Source: Pyrus communis
Lineage: Eukaryota; Streptophyta; Magnoliopsida; Rosales; Rosaceae
Assembly (NCBI RefSeq): GCF_963583255.1
Contig: NC_084803.1
Span: 4,765,621-4,829,620 of the forward strand
Length of the DNA: 64,000 nucleotides
Reading direction: 5' to 3'
Part shown: piece after piece, positions 24,286 to 37,409 of the stretch
Numbering within the stretch: position 1 is the first letter of the stretch
Layout of the letters: each line of letters starts with the position of its first letter
Program-made: the position numbers and the translations under genes
The notes under the pieces: generated by a model
The model's database searches: none
The model's input: only the letters and a program-made list of their open reading frames with translations
Told to the model about the DNA's origin: nothing

Positions 24286-24442
24286 AGTCCAAGGTTATTG
24301 AGGAAGATGAAGACATCCAAGTCCAGGGTGTACTGAAGAAGATGATGACATGTACAAATCGTAACTTAGTGCACATTAGTTAAAGAGACATGCAAAGAAT
24401 CATGCATCAAGTCCAAGGTGTATTGAAGAAGATGAAGACATT
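24286..24442. repeat. Three copies of a 33-bp unit
   Basis: The unit AGTCCAAGGTGTATTGAAGA (first 20 bases) continuing into AGATGAAGACAT occurs at about 24286-24317, 24320-24353 and 24410-24442 with a few substitutions. Copies 1 and 2 are adjacent; copy 3 lies 57 bp further on. No function is apparent. Confidence 0.65.
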
Positions 24443-26055
24443 AGGTATAATCTAAAAGCTAAGATAAATTAAGGTTTGAGCACTAGAGCTTCTAATTGAG
24501 ATCTGAGGAGCTTATGGACAAGGACGTGAAGTTAAGGTGGGTTTCTATTTCTAGGACCACTCCACCATGCATCTTAGTTGCTACTGTTGTTAAAAGTTGA
24601 ACTAAAATTGAACAACCTATGTCCATGTGACACTCTCAATTTTGGCTTTTATTTACAGAAGGGTGAATTTGTCTCACGTCCTTCCAAAGAACAAGTATGG
24701 AATATACGTACAAATATATGAGACAATTGCCTAATGCTTGTGGAACTTTGAACTGTAAAGTGTTATATTTGGATGACTTATATCGAATTAGACATTGTCT
24801 TTTTCTTTCCCTTAATTAAAAAATAGAATAACTTTCCTTCTTCTTTTGTTTTCTTGGTGGGGGATGGGGGGTCATGCATGCACTCATATATTATTTGACA
24901 TATATTGCATTCAAGAATAATATGGAGAAAGAAAGAAAGAAGGAGAAGGAGATCTAGAAGAAGCAGAGTGTTTCTTCTGCAATCACCAAAACTAGGCATT
25001 GGTTTTGGCGGATATGGAGAATGCAAATATCTATTAGAAAACATTCGTTCTTGTGTATTATTATATTATAGATTTCAATTTCATTGGGTATAAGGCATAT
25101 GGTATTGATAGGGCATGTTGGTTTCAACAGATCTTGTTTATCTGATGATGATGCTTAATTGTTAAACCCTACTACTACTACTTTCTTCCTTAATTATTAC
25201 CTTCTTTGAAAATTGAATTCTTTTAACGAAAATTGAATTCTTTGGAGACTTTTTGTAATAGTTAGTTTTTTTCTAATGCTAGACATATTATGCAGGGTAG
25301 TTGCGAAATGTGAGTAGCCGGTCAATCAACACAAGACAATTGGTTAATCGTCCACTCACATTTGGCAAATTAAATTTGTCATGCGTTGCAGAATTTTTAA
25401 CAATATTATATCCCAGACTTTTTTCTACGTTAATTATCCTTTATACAAACAATATTATATCCCATACTATTTTAGCAGAAGCCTAGATAGTGACAGCATT
25501 TTTCTAAACAAGTAAAATTCCAAATCGATCAAATTTCACTCCTAAATGTAATGGCTTGTATTCAAACATCACTTTCTTTATATTGTGATTAATTAAACAA
25601 GCAAACTATTTGATTACCGCTGCTTTTTCACATTTATATTACGAACATAGAGATCACAAAAAAGTAAACTTAAAGAAATTAAAGAAAGAAAGACCCTCAA
25701 AGCTGGAAGCATGGCGATCAGAAAAGCTCGTGTGTTCACTTTAGAATGAAATGGGATCGATGGAATATAACTTTTGACAGTGAGAGAGAATATATACTTG
25801 GAGCCCCAAATATACTTTCACTAACATACGAAGGTCTGGTGAAAAGAAGGCAAAGAGATACAAAGTGGAATGAAGCCATGAAAGGCTGGGCAAAGTCCCC
25901 ACAATACAAACAAAGTGAAGAAAATAAAATCCACAGCTTTAGAGGGAATAAGGAGGAGGGTTGGAATGATTGAACTGATCACAAAAAGAAAAGAAAAGAA
26001 AAATATTTATGATTTAGCTAGAAATTAATATAGAATATTGTGTGGGTTAAATGTG
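24443..26055. other. Intergenic, nothing recognised
   Basis: No supported gene. Short frames at 24778-25093 and 25746-25973 have no family resemblance. Confidence 0.35.
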
Positions 26056-26530
26056 TTTTTTTATGCTAGAGATTGACAAAATGTATATGGGAGAAAAGGA
26101 GAAATGAAAAATGAAGGATGAGAAGAAATGTGAAGGGATGTGTACAGAATGACACACAAAATGAAAACAAAAAACACAAAACCGAAATGAATTTTAAAGT
26201 CTTTTCACTTTCAAGTTTCTGTTTTATATAACATCACGCTACTCATTCTCATCACCTCCATTCATCTCTCCCATGTCCTCATTTAATTTTTATTTTGTAT
26301 GCTAGAGATGGACGAAAAATATATGAAAAATATGTGGAATGAAAAAGGGTGAAGGATGACGGTAATGTGAGAGAAATTAATGTGTATGAAATGACACACA
26401 AAATAATCAAAACTAAAAACAATTTGAAGTTTTCACTTTTTAAGTTTCTGTTTCATATAACCATCATTTCTCTCTACTCCCTAGTCCCTCCCATCACCTT
26501 CCTTCATCTCTCTCTAGTCCTCATTTCCCT
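26056..26530. repeat. Diverged tandem duplication, unit about 240 bp
   Basis: Two adjacent blocks (about 26056-26285 and 26290-26530) share the same order of words: ATGCTAGAGAT(T/G)GACAA/GAA, GAATGACACACAAAAT, TTTTCACTTT.CAAGTTTCTG and ATCACCT.CATTCATCTCTC. Substitutions and small indels separate them. No protein is encoded. Confidence 0.6.
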
Positions 26531-28657
26531 TATATGCTTTTCTTTTATCTTTAGCACAAAAAATACATCTAAAAATTAAAAACTAAATGATTATAAAATA
26601 GTTTCCAAAAACCTCAACAATAAGGACACAGGTGAATGCTCTTAATCACTTTAGGTATAACTAACCCCTCACTAGTGTTGGCAAATTTTAGATATGATTA
26701 AGCAGTTTCTTAACTGTTTATGAAATTAAGAAAAGAGGGATTATGGGGTTAATTAGGGAGGGAAAAGGCAATTAAAGTGCATGAAGTGCATGAGGAGGAT
26801 GAGTATGACAAGACTGAGTTCGGTTGGGGTTTGCGGTGGTGGAAGTGGAAGTGGAGGTGGAAATAATAATGATAATAATAGTAATAATAATAGATGATAG
26901 TTTTACAATCATGGGGAAGCATATTCACTTTCCTCTTTGTCATCACTTTCAAAGGCATGATTAGATAAAAGTTTATCCATCCAATCTCCCTCCCTCACCC
27001 AAAAGCAAACTTCAATTCCCTCCCCTACCTTTTTTTCCCCAAATTAAACTACAAACTTCCTCCCCAAGACTCATACCATAATAGCTTATGTATTTTTATA
27101 AAGTTGAAGAATGTAAGATCTGTTAATACCACATCATTTACGAGCGATCACATGTCATCTCATGCAATCCAAATTACCTCTCTATCACACTTTCAGTTCA
27201 CAAGTGATTAGGTCAACCGTTATTACAATGTATAATTGGCATATATGTACGTGTTAATACAATCGTCCACTTCACATAATTTTACATGATATCAAAGGCC
27301 ACGTCAAAAATTTGACGAAACTAAAAATATTATATTATAATGTGCAATCTTATATTTGATCAGTTGATTACTATTGAAATGAATTATCAAACCATATTGG
27401 GTTATGTTTCTTCGGCCTCAGCTAAATTGAACTTCTGAGATCGTCCCCATTCTTTTTTTCTTTTTCTTATAGCCTCCATGTGGGTTTCTTGGTTCTGTCT
27501 GGATGGAAAGAATAAAAGAAATGGAGTAATTAATCTTACATTTTTCATGCCTACTTTTCTAGTTATGAAGGGCCGGACTCTATAATCTCCCACCTGCTGG
27601 CCAGTCCAGATGTTTGATTTGAGGCCCATATGTCTATATTTCTTGTTATATCGGCCCGACGAGCCGCTCTATAATCTATGTTTTAAATGAGCCTTCCCGG
27701 TTTATGCGTATCAACATTGCACAAGCACGTACTAATCTTCTCAATATCGTTCTAATTTTATGTTCTTTCTATCGGTCTAATTTTCTCTGATGTTATAAGT
27801 TGAATGCTAAAAGTATAATCTCGTTGTGCACTCCTTACAAATGCATTCTTTTATCTAAATATAAAAGATTTGAAATGCACAATGAAAATTGTATAACGCT
27901 AATAACAATTCCGATAAATTAAATAAGTTTGAGAGCAAACCAAAACGAATTAATCTTGAATTAATTAACTAAACCAGTTTATACAACATTTTCCCAGTTC
28001 CCCCACCCATAAACCGGTTTAGCAGGTGGAGTGTACGACTGGGGTTTTACACCCTTGCACGCTACGTAATATAATCAGCTACTTCTTCGTTGCGTTACAG
28101 TGTACGTTGCTAGTAATGGACAAATAACATGCAGCCACGTATTGGAAATGCTGCTCAGGATGGTTCAAGGTTGTTGCTTACTTGCCTCTGAGTTTCTAAG
28201 TTTGGCAACCCATACAAGTTTTGGCACCAAACGGACGAAAGCATGTCACACAGATTGAAAAACACAACATTTTCGAACACAAACGATACATAGAAATGGC
28301 ATGCCACTAATTTACATTATAAAGAAAACTCATTTTCGCACACCCGTTTTCTTCTCCCGCAGTCCTCCCTTTGTTTCACATTTGGATTGAATAAATTACA
28401 GGAGAATCAACGGGTGTGTAAAAATCACTGCTCATTTAAGAATCTTAAGAATAATGCTACTAATCATTCACAGGACGGCTAATGTCTATTCAAATCTTTA
28501 CTCTTTAGCCCTATCTTCGGATGGCCAAATAATGCCAGTCTCACAGGGTGCTCAAGCAGTTAATCCTCAAATGACAACAATAATGCATGACTTTTGATAA
28601 TTTTTATATGACATATGACTTAGACATAAAAGATAAACAGCTTTCTAATGTAACACG
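26531..28657. other. Intergenic, downstream of the RING ligase
   Basis: No supported gene. A weak foldback around the word ACACCCGTT lies at about 28325-28440 (left ACACCCGTTTTCTTCTCC, right GGAGAATCAACGGGTGTG). The part nearest 28657 is the 3' flank of the RING ligase gene. Confidence 0.4.
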
Positions 28658-31244
28658 TTACACATACACCTCCATGCCGATAAACTTAGACGATTGACAG
28701 AGAGGGCAGACGCTGAGCTTACTTTCACAATCTTTACACAGGCAGAGATGCTTACAAGGCAATAGAAGCATGCACACTTCATTGACTCGACAGGCCTTGC
28801 AAGTCATCATCTCTTTCCCGTCATTATTCTCCTTGCAAAACATATCCAAATTGATTGAACGCCCATTGCAGCAAGAAGCTGTATCATCTACCTCACTGTC
28901 ACCACATCCTTCTTTACTATCTCTACTTTGAGCATATACGTGCTGAAGATTAAACCTTAGAGATGAGATCATGTTTTCGTTGCGCCTGGCTATCTGTTGC
29001 CAAGCACCTGCTTCAACAGCCAACTGTTCCATTCGCTCTTCAAGCTCCATATTCTTCTTGTTAATGCTCTCCACTTCTGCTTCTTTCTCTCGCAGCTTCC
29101 GAAGAACTTTGTCTTCCACAGCTGAGAGAGTCTGAAGCTGGGTGGCTTGGACCTTGTCCAGGATAGTTTGCCGCAATCGGTCACCCTATAAAATAGGAAA
29201 GTTATAGTTAGTTAATCAGTTAAAAGAATCTATTGAATGGTTGTTCCTTGCTAATAAGCAAACACGTTGACATAAAAGCAATCATCAGAAAGCAATGGGA
29301 CCCACAGAATATCCAACAACCCAAAAACGGAAGGCGAACAAGAAAACTCGAATAAGAAACCGAATATACACGAATTTTACTTACAAAAGACTGCTTAAAC
29401 ACGACTATACAAACCGCACTGTCCTCACACCACCACATCTACTACCTTAGCCGCAAGGATCTTCCATCAAGATGGAACACTTGAAACATTATCCGAGTTA
29501 TGCCAAATCTTGTTTATTTTATTTACTAAATACAGTTCATGTTTAGATTGTATCAATAGTGGTGAAGAGTACAAATCAAAGTCGTCAATTTGTGCTCGGA
29601 TGAAGCACTTTTTTTATTAAAAGATATGCCATAAACTTAGTAACAGATAACACATATTTTAGTTAAGATATCAAACCATAGTTGGACGCAATCACTATCT
29701 GTGAGGTTAGCCTGTCATGTGTTTTGGGAAGTTGATAACATTTTGTAGCATCTTGAACCAAACTGCATGACACGTAGTGCCATCTCTAATCATAATGGCC
29801 TCAAATATAACAAATCATATGAACGATCATTTTGAAAACGCAAAGGATAACAGATTCTAGTAATTTTGTGGATGCATGCACACTTAAGATGCTATAAATG
29901 TAGTTTTTCTAGTTTCGGTTTGAGAACTGTCAAAATACAACTTATCCAGTTCGCCGAACTGCAACTCTTATTACATCAAACATTTGAGTACTTGAAAATT
30001 GATCCATGGTTTTTATAGAAGAAAATAATCCTAAACAAAATCCAAGAATCTGCGATCAAAAGTATTAGATGTTCAAACCCATACATAAACTCAACAAAAA
30101 TGGCATGATCATTAAAACAATGACATAATACCCCTATATACCAACATATACAAAAATGTACGACCATTGATCATCAGCAGATTAAGTAATCATCCTGTTA
30201 TAAACACAATTAATTTAGCTTTTTGCAAGCATCTAAGACATCCCCAAAAAAGCATTCAACCAAACAACAAGATAAGGTCTTTGCCAAGAAACCAAACCTG
30301 GGCCTTGAGGAATCTATCAATCTCAGCATCCTGTCGCTGTAGCTCATGATCAACATCATCGCCGATAACTGACAGCAGTGATGAGTCCCCCGTAGAAACC
30401 ATTCGAGTATTGTCAAGGGACAAACCCAAGCCTGTGGAGACCGATCGCGGTTGCAGGAAATCAATGGACGATATCTGTGAGTTGTTCTCCAGGAAATCCT
30501 GTTCCTTTAGCTTTTTCCTTTTGGATTCAAAACCGTAATGCCACTGCAAATCAGCGCCATTATCGCTGCCATCCGTTGCAGCCACGGGACCAGGCGCAAA
30601 CCCTTCTACATGAACTAAAAAGAAGACACCAATCATTTCAGGTAATGTTCCACAAGCTCAAGATCAAAGAATCAAGGCTCTGTTTGGTTGCCAAGAAAGT
30701 CTAGGGAAAGTTAAGGGACAAAAAATGTCATGAATTTAATAAAGTATTCCACTTTCTGCAATTCCGTTATTAAAAATGATAAATTCAGCTGAAATTCGCA
30801 GCGAAAACACGGAAATACAGCTAAAGTGACGATTTTTATCTAAAACCCTCTGGAATTTGGAGCACTGGTATTTAAAAAAAACCAAAATTGTTGAGCTAGG
30901 TTTTGTTACAAATTCTGGGCAACCAAACAAAGCATAAGAAAATGAAAGAAAAAGAGGAGGAAAGAGAAATTACAGGGCGGAACGTAAGGAGGATGCTGCT
31001 GGGGGTGATCCTGTAAATTTCCGGGGTCATAATAGGCCACCGCCGGCGACATCTGACCGTCGATTGTGTACAAATTTCTACACCAAAAATGTGGAAAATA
31101 AATAGATTTAAGTAAATAAATAAAAGGAAGCGTCTTAAATATTGGACGAAATTGATGAAATAATTACCTGAAAGACTTGGATTGTTGCTGTTGTTGTTGT
31201 TGGGGTGGGTAGTGCTGTTGGAAATGGTGCCGGGGAAGAGCCAT
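28658..31244 (-). CDS. BOI/BRG-type RING E3 ubiquitin ligase
   Basis: Four exons, 31244-31168, 31077-30974, 30614-30298 and 29185-28658, join in frame to 341 residues; all junctions are GT-AG. The N-terminus (MALPRHHFQQHYPP) is Gln/Pro-rich. The middle (about 170-240) is a charged coiled coil, including the WRD-like stretch AWQQIARRNENMISSL typical of the family. The C-terminus is a C3HC4 RING finger with ligands at about C295, C298, C310, H312, C316, C319, C326 and C329, ending at FIGMEVYV. This matches BOTRYTIS SUSCEPTIBLE1 INTERACTOR relatives, which attach ubiquitin to nuclear partners and restrain cell death and gibberellin responses (family knowledge). Intron 3 is 1112 bp, much longer than the others. 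Which BRG paralogue it is cannot be settled here. Confidence 0.94.
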
Positions 31245-32666
31245 AGCTTGTGAGGTTTTAGAGAGAGAGTCTCAGAGAGCTTTAGAGAGAGAAAGAGAGT
31301 TCTTTTCTCTGAGGAGACAGAAACGAACAGAGAGAGAGAGAGAGAGGTTGCTTGTGTGAAATGCTGGCTCGCTGGCCGTCGAAGATTCCATCTTTTATTT
31401 TTCACCGCCTGTCCTCATTGTCATCAGGCTTCTTATTTGTGGGCTTTTTCGTAAATCTAACAAATTTTACTTTGCCCTATAGATTCGGCCCAATATTTTC
31501 GGGCCTGATAGTGAATTTTCAGTCCGGTCCATATTTAGAATTAGAAACTGTGCAAAGGATAGTGACATAGGCTCGTTTGGAAATATTTTTATAATAATTG
31601 AAACCGTTTTTGACGAAATTGTTTTTTGGTTCCAAAAGAACTTCAAGTGCTTTTTGAAATAAGCACTAGATATGTGCTTCTTGCATGAAGCACTTAAAGT
31701 TTTTTTCCAGGATTCACTTAGACTTTTACTAAGGATTGGATTCAAAAACATTTTCACTAAAAGCGATTTCAGTCTTTTAAAAGAACTTCCAAACGAATCC
31801 ATAATGTAGTTAAGTCATTCATTAATCATACAATTCAATAGGGTGGCGATTCATGTTTTCAGATCGGGTTCATGTTGATAATAGTTGGACACGAACAAAA
31901 ATAGTATATCCGGACACGACACAATTACTAATAATGTTACGATTAATAATTAGCTAATGTTCATAAGCAGAAACTTACCCATAACATATAATGTTTGTAT
32001 CAAATACAGGGATTACTTAAACATGTTAAAACATGTAAATTTCGAATTATGCTAGTTGACTCAACACATGAGCAATTTATTGACCGTGTCAAGCGGGTTG
32101 ACATGATTATGTCCAACCCAAACTTGGGATATTTCGTGATATTTTCTTAGTCGGGTTGTCTATATTTACATGTGCTTACCCGCCGCACACAAAAAAAATT
32201 TAAAAAAATATTATTTACAATTTTACACTCATTTTTCTCTATCACACACTTTTTTTTAATTTTTTTTACCGTTAATCTTTTTTAATTCATTTCATTCATA
32301 GTCAAAAATTAAAAAATATTTATGGATAGCACTACTCAAAAAATAATTACGAATGGAATTGCATTGCATTATTGAGATTATATATAAATAAATAATTTCA
32401 TACTTTTACAATTACAATAAAAAGAAGAAAAATAGAATAAATAAACAAGAGAGAAGGTGTGAATATAGTAAGTAGTAATACAACCTGTAAATCAACACTC
32501 ATCTCGGGCACCCAAAAAGTCCCAAAACCGCGTCATTTTCTACCCTCACTCTCTGCCCGAACTCCAAAAGTCTGCCCGCTGAGTTGTCCGCCACTTTTTC
32601 TCTTCAACGAAAACAAAGAAAAAGAATACAAATTTGTAATTTCGTGTGCTTCCTCGTCTCTGTCGA
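31245..32666. other. Intergenic between the RING ligase and the LEA_2 gene
   Basis: The left 100 bp is the CT-rich leader of the RING gene in its own sense (GA run 31329-31345 on this strand). A MITE occupies 31570-31798. Around 31844-32130 is a decayed repeat with a TAGGGTGGCGATTC start that resembles a hAT-type terminus. The right part is the 3' flank of the LEA_2 gene. Confidence 0.4.
31570..31798. mobile_element. MITE of the CTCGTTTG family, copy 2
   Basis: It runs from GGCTCGTTTGG to CCAAACGAATCC, with internal words TTGGTTCCAAAAGAACTT, AGTGCTTTTTG and GCACTTAAAG shared with the copies at 3555 and 35967. It sits about 325 bp upstream of the RING ligase start codon. Confidence 0.65.
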
Positions 32667-33821
32667 TCAACTAGTGGTGCAGTTGTTGAGCTTGATCGGA
32701 ACGTTGAGCTTTTTGGGATCGAAAGTTACAGAACAATGAACCCGCCGGTTGAATTTCGGCTTCACCAATTTCCCCAAAACGTAGGCTGTCGATCGGATCA
32801 CGAAGTTCAGCTGCACCGGCACCGGCAGCGCCGTCGTCCCCGTCGCGCTGTTTATGCTTGCGCCGCTCCCGTACAGCGGGATTTTATCGCCGAATAACTG
32901 AACGCTGATCGATCTCTGGCTCTTCCTCGACTGATAAAACTTTTTAATCTGCATAAACCAATTGAGATTAGCAATCTAATTGATGACTAGTCGATGAAAT
33001 TATGAAAATTAATGATTGAAAGTGGAAATTGGCTTACGGTTCCGGAGGCAATTGTGATTTGGAAGTACGATAGATCTAGAGTCTTCGGCATTACGTGCAT
33101 TCCGAAGAACGTGCCGGTGTTGCGAAATGTGAACTTGACTGTGGAATTGACTGAGATCATATCAGTGGAGACGCCGGTGGAATCCGAACCCGCTTGAATC
33201 TTGAACTGTTCGAACGTCACGCTCTGCAATTAAACGAAATTAACCGACTTAATCACTAGACAGACAATCAATTAGCCAAATGGAGATGAGAGCATGGAGA
33301 ATTGAGAATGGACAATGGCGAATCCGACGAACCTTCATGGTGATCTTGGGCTTCATGGGCTTACTGGCGCCCCAGAGAATCAGAGCGAACATGGTGAAGA
33401 GGAGGAAGAAGCCGAGAACGAAAGCCGGGAAGTAGCACCGCCGCGGGAAGCCTTTGGATCGCTCTTCTCCCTCCAGAAGGCCTTCTTCTTCAATGACGGC
33501 TTGCTCCTTCCACGGCTTCTGACCTTTCCGGTGGTGGCGGGACCCGTCATTGGGGTTGATCTTTCGGGATCCGGGTTTGAGTGACCCGGAGAACCGTGTG
33601 GAGGAGGACTCGCGGGAGTGGCGGCCGACTGAGGAGTGGGAGTGGGGAGGGGAGCCGGAGGGGCTGATGACAGGGGTGGACTGAAACGACGTGGCGGTCT
33701 TTTCTCCATCGTGGGAGTCGCGCGAGGGGCTCTGGACGTAGTAGACGGGGCGGCGGCCTGGGGATCTGGTGGGGGACGACGGCGCGAGGCTTGTCACCTC
33801 GGAGTCTGTCTTGGCGTGCAT
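32667..33821 (-). CDS. LEA_2 / NHL-like single-pass membrane protein
   Basis: Three exons, 33821-33333, 33223-33038 and 32948-32667, join in phase 0 to 318 residues (GT-AG introns of 109 and 89 bp). The N-terminal 128 residues are cytosolic in character: Ser/Pro-rich with SPTRSPGRRPVYYVQSPSRD, a motif of a conserved plant subgroup (Arabidopsis At1g45688/At5g42860 relatives). A basic patch (RRCYF) precedes one membrane helix at about 130-151. The rest is a beta-rich LEA_2 domain with the usual NTGTFFGMHV segment and an NCTTS end. Related NHL/LEA_2 proteins sit in the plasma membrane with the C-terminal domain outside (family knowledge). The precise role is unknown. The exon structure is clear, and the coding start is GC-rich compared with its surroundings. 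Confidence 0.92.
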
Positions 33822-34780
33822 TGTGGCGGAGGTTGGTTTGTTTGGTGGTGAATTGGGGGAATTTAATGGAGGGCGATTTGGGGCAATATTGTGTGTGAGC
33901 TGAGCTCAGCTGCAATGAAGGGGTAACGGGGGTGAGGGGGACTTGGAGTAAGATTATACCTTGCTGCGAGGGACGCGGAAGACAAAGGTAGGGGTGCTAA
34001 TTTTTAATTAATTAGGGTTAGGGGGGTTAATATTTGTGATTTGGTGGGTTCTAAAGTTTGGGTTGACGAAATAGCAAGGAACTAATTAAGCTGACAGACA
34101 TGCCACAGTTGGCACCGCCCGCATTTCATATGCCAAATTGCCAATACTCGTATATGTATAGATACATAAACATATTGTATAATGATCGATCGTATAGCTA
34201 TTTTTATATTTATTTATGTTTGTGGTGTTCATTTAATTTATTCAATCTGATATATAAAAATAATGTGTGTGTGAGAATCAAAAAGTGCATGTAAAAATCA
34301 TATTCCGTAACTAAAAACGGTTATACCTGCATCTAAAGTCTTCCACTTGTATTAAGAGAAAATGCGAGTAAATTATCTGTTTACGAAAAATAATTGCATG
34401 TAGATATCAAAATACAATAACATTTTGTTTGAATGAGGAATTTTAAAATGATAAAATTTCATTTTCTATAATTTGTAAATTTTCTTGTTTTGTTAACCTA
34501 AAGGAACAATATAATTTAAATATGCAATTTATTATTTTAATCACTTACTCATAAAAATTTAGAAACGACATCTATTTACCTATAATTAAACTTGGGAATT
34601 GGAGATCTCATAATCCAATTTTTTTTTCTACACGGAAATTCTAAATTTATATGTTTATGAATTCAAATAAGTAAATTAATGCATATCAATTTATAAAATC
34701 TGAATTTTGTCAAAATTTTATGTTTATTTCCATCATCCAAACATAGTGTAACAGTTAAAATTTGTACTTTGAACATCATA
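33822..34780. other. Divergent intergenic region, left part
   Basis: This is the 5' flank of the LEA_2 gene, which is transcribed leftwards. No gene or clear repeat was recognised. The first 130 bp is G-rich on this strand, reading as a CT/C-rich leader of the LEA_2 gene. Confidence 0.4.
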
Positions 34781-34900
34781 TTTGTTTTAATGCAACAATA
34801 TATTTACATTAAGGAAGTGAAGGATTTAAGTTAGATCACACAATAAAATAACTATAATAATTTGTATCCAACTCTCTATTCACCAAAATTAAACCTGATA

Positions 34901-34931
<31 letters not shown>

Positions 34932-34968
34932 TATTTATAAGTAAAGATTAATACTACTAAAAGTGCTA
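34781..34968 (-). mobile_element. Decayed SINE copy containing an AT microsatellite
   Basis: The word order of the SINE family is visible on the minus strand (ATATATTTACATTAAGGAAG, ACCAAAATTAAACCTGA, ATTTATAAGTAAAGATTAAT). An AT microsatellite (34898-34921) and a T run have expanded in its middle. It is a relic. Confidence 0.45.
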
Positions 34969-35295
34969 GGTGAGTAATTGTCGTAACCTAAACATAGACA
35001 TATGCCCCGCACTACTTTTAGGGAAAAAGATATTGACCAACTAACTGTACAGACCTTTTTCACGCTTATTTATACAGAGTGAGTATTAAATTCTTTACTC
35101 CTTCGCGTTTAGCACGCTTTTGAAAAATATTTCTTACTCGCACGTAATAAAAAATTAAAACATAAACTCTACATTAAAATTTCATAATTAAATATTTAAA
35201 AATGAGTAAACATACCAATTAGTTGGAGCTAGTAGTTAATTTCTTTCAAGTTCTTTTTCTCCTTTTCCGACTTCACTTGTTCCAAATAAGAAGTT

Positions 35296-35440
35296 GTTTT
35301 ATTTTTTTATTTTAGTACAACGATATATTTTACATTAAGAAGAGATGAAAGTTCGAAAACTACACAATAGGTAACCTAATTTGATATCGAATTAGCCATC
35401 CACTAATTTCGAACCTAAGAAATGGCCAGATAACCAGTAT
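35296..35440 (-). mobile_element. Decayed SINE copy
   Basis: Poly-T, then ACAACGATATATTTTACATT, ACACAATAGGTAACCTAATT and TTCGAACCTAAGAAATGG follow the order of the SINE family seen at 52367. The 5' (box A) end is poorly preserved. Confidence 0.45.
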
Positions 35441-35966
35441 TAACTTATCAATTAATTCTAGATGTGTCCATTCACCCCAAATTGTTGAATTGAGTGTCTT
35501 TGTTTTACATTAGGAAATTTCTAGGTGATTTAGAAAATTAAATTAGTTTCAAAATGTGGGCTCCATGGAAACATGTGAATCCATGTGAAGAAATACACCA
35601 AAGAAACCAAGCGACGGTGCACATATATGCTTTATTGTAATTTAAAATGCTTGAAGACGTGCACTGCATCCGCCATTGCCAACAATGCTGATGTCATGCA
35701 TGTGCTATATATATTTTTTTGTTATTTTTTGTATTAAAAAAAGGATAGAACTCTGTTGCTGAAAAGATCAGCAGATGAAATCAAATGTTTAAACACGTGT
35801 CCAATTATGATTGATGATCAGTAGTTGCTGCTAAACTTTCAGCAGCCAAGTCCAGTTCTTAAAAAAATTACTAGACTTGAACGCTCCAACAAATATTCTG
35901 GTGAGTAATCAAAGTGGAATCCTGCTTAATGATTATCATTAACACATGAATTGTTATTTGGAACTA

Positions 35967-36182
35967 AGGGCTCATTTAGAAAAATTAGTAAAATGAATGA
36001 AAGCATTTTTAAGAAAAATATTTTTTTAGTTTCAAAAGCATTTGAAGTACTATCTACAACATCAATTATGTACTTTTTGTAGGAGGCACTTCAAGCGTTG
36101 TTCCTATTTTACTTGCATTTTTACTAAGGATCTGCCCCAAAAACGTGTTTCATCATTTTAAAAGTGTTTCTAAACGAGACCT
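35967..36182. mobile_element. MITE of the CTCGTTTG family, copy 3
   Basis: It begins GGGCTCATTTAG and ends CTAAACGAGACC. Internal words TTTCAAAAGCATTTGAAGTA and GGCACTTCAAGCG match the other copies. It is more diverged than the copies at 3555 and 31570. Confidence 0.55.
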
Positions 36183-37409
36183 AAATTTTAAACAGCTCAA
36201 AAATATGATAATTTTCTCTAAAAATATTTTCAGTTATTTAAAAACACTTTAAAAAAAAGCCTAAAAAAACATTAAAATGCCATATATGGCGAGTAATCCA
36301 TAAACATTTTTATCAACCAAATCTTTTTTTCGTCTGGGCAGAAGGCCCAATGTTCAATTGAAATACTTGCTGAAACATGAAACCCATTTGGTTCGACCAA
36401 AAAGAGAAACCCATTCGGGCCCAAATTAAACTTGAAACGCATCAGCGAGACCATCATACATGCCTTGATTCCAAAGGATTCAAAAGTCGGTATTTGAGCG
36501 CAGCGCCTCTACAAATTACCCTCTTGAAGTTTGCTTCGTAACACACTTTGCATCCTCTTGTTTTAAAATTTGAGAAAGAAAACCAATCACGAAAGATTGG
36601 GTATTTACCAGCGATATCTTACCTCAAATTAATTCAAACTGCATAAATGAGAATTTGAAATCAAATGTATAGAGAGAACATATTTATGTTATCCAATTTT
36701 GTTATGCTTAAGTCTTCAATCTCTTAATAATTATGTTAATCTTAGCGAATTGTCACATGTCCTTTAGTGATATTGTTAAATAGTGACGCTCCTCCTTTGA
36801 GGTTTGGCTTTTGCTTAAGTAAAACCTTATGAATGTCAAGAATAATAAATGACATAATTATTTATTAACTTTTATCAGATAAGGTAGAGATGGTAAATTT
36901 GAGCCACTTTTTAGCGAGAAATGAGGTGGAAATTAGAATGGATATGACATCCAGTCTTGTAACGACTCTTATATTTTGTTGCCTGCGTTGCCAAAAAAAA
37001 AATGCCAATTAAATTTTCAAAACTCAGATTGATCGAGTCGAATTAAAAAAGAGAAACTTCAAAACGTGTCAATGTGGGAAACAATCAACAATGGACAACA
37101 AATTACAAATTTTTTTGTTAAATCATAAATAAAAATTTGAACCATCAAATATAAGAATTATAATTAATCCACAATTAAGACAACAATCAGAAACTTTCAC
37201 AACAATTGCGAACGGGGCCGTTTTGAGACCCTTCCCGGCCTTTTGCGTCTGCCCACGCCATTCAAAAACCCTAGCAAAAACCTTAGAGAGCAGCACCATC
37301 AACGTTTATGTATCCTTACTCTGTCCTAGATTCCAAAACACTCAATAAAAACCCTCGTGAGAACCCCCAATTCACCAATCCAATCCATTCGAATCCATCT
37401 GTACTCTCA
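36183..37409. other. 5' flank of RID3
   Basis: No other gene was recognised. The last 150 bp before 37410 is leader-like and contains an upstream in-frame ATG at 37308. Confidence 0.4.

Noticed and set aside
33380..33915. Frames of 109 and 122 codons on the minus strand over the LEA_2 gene
   Set aside because: Alternative frames of the GC-rich first exon of the LEA_2 gene.
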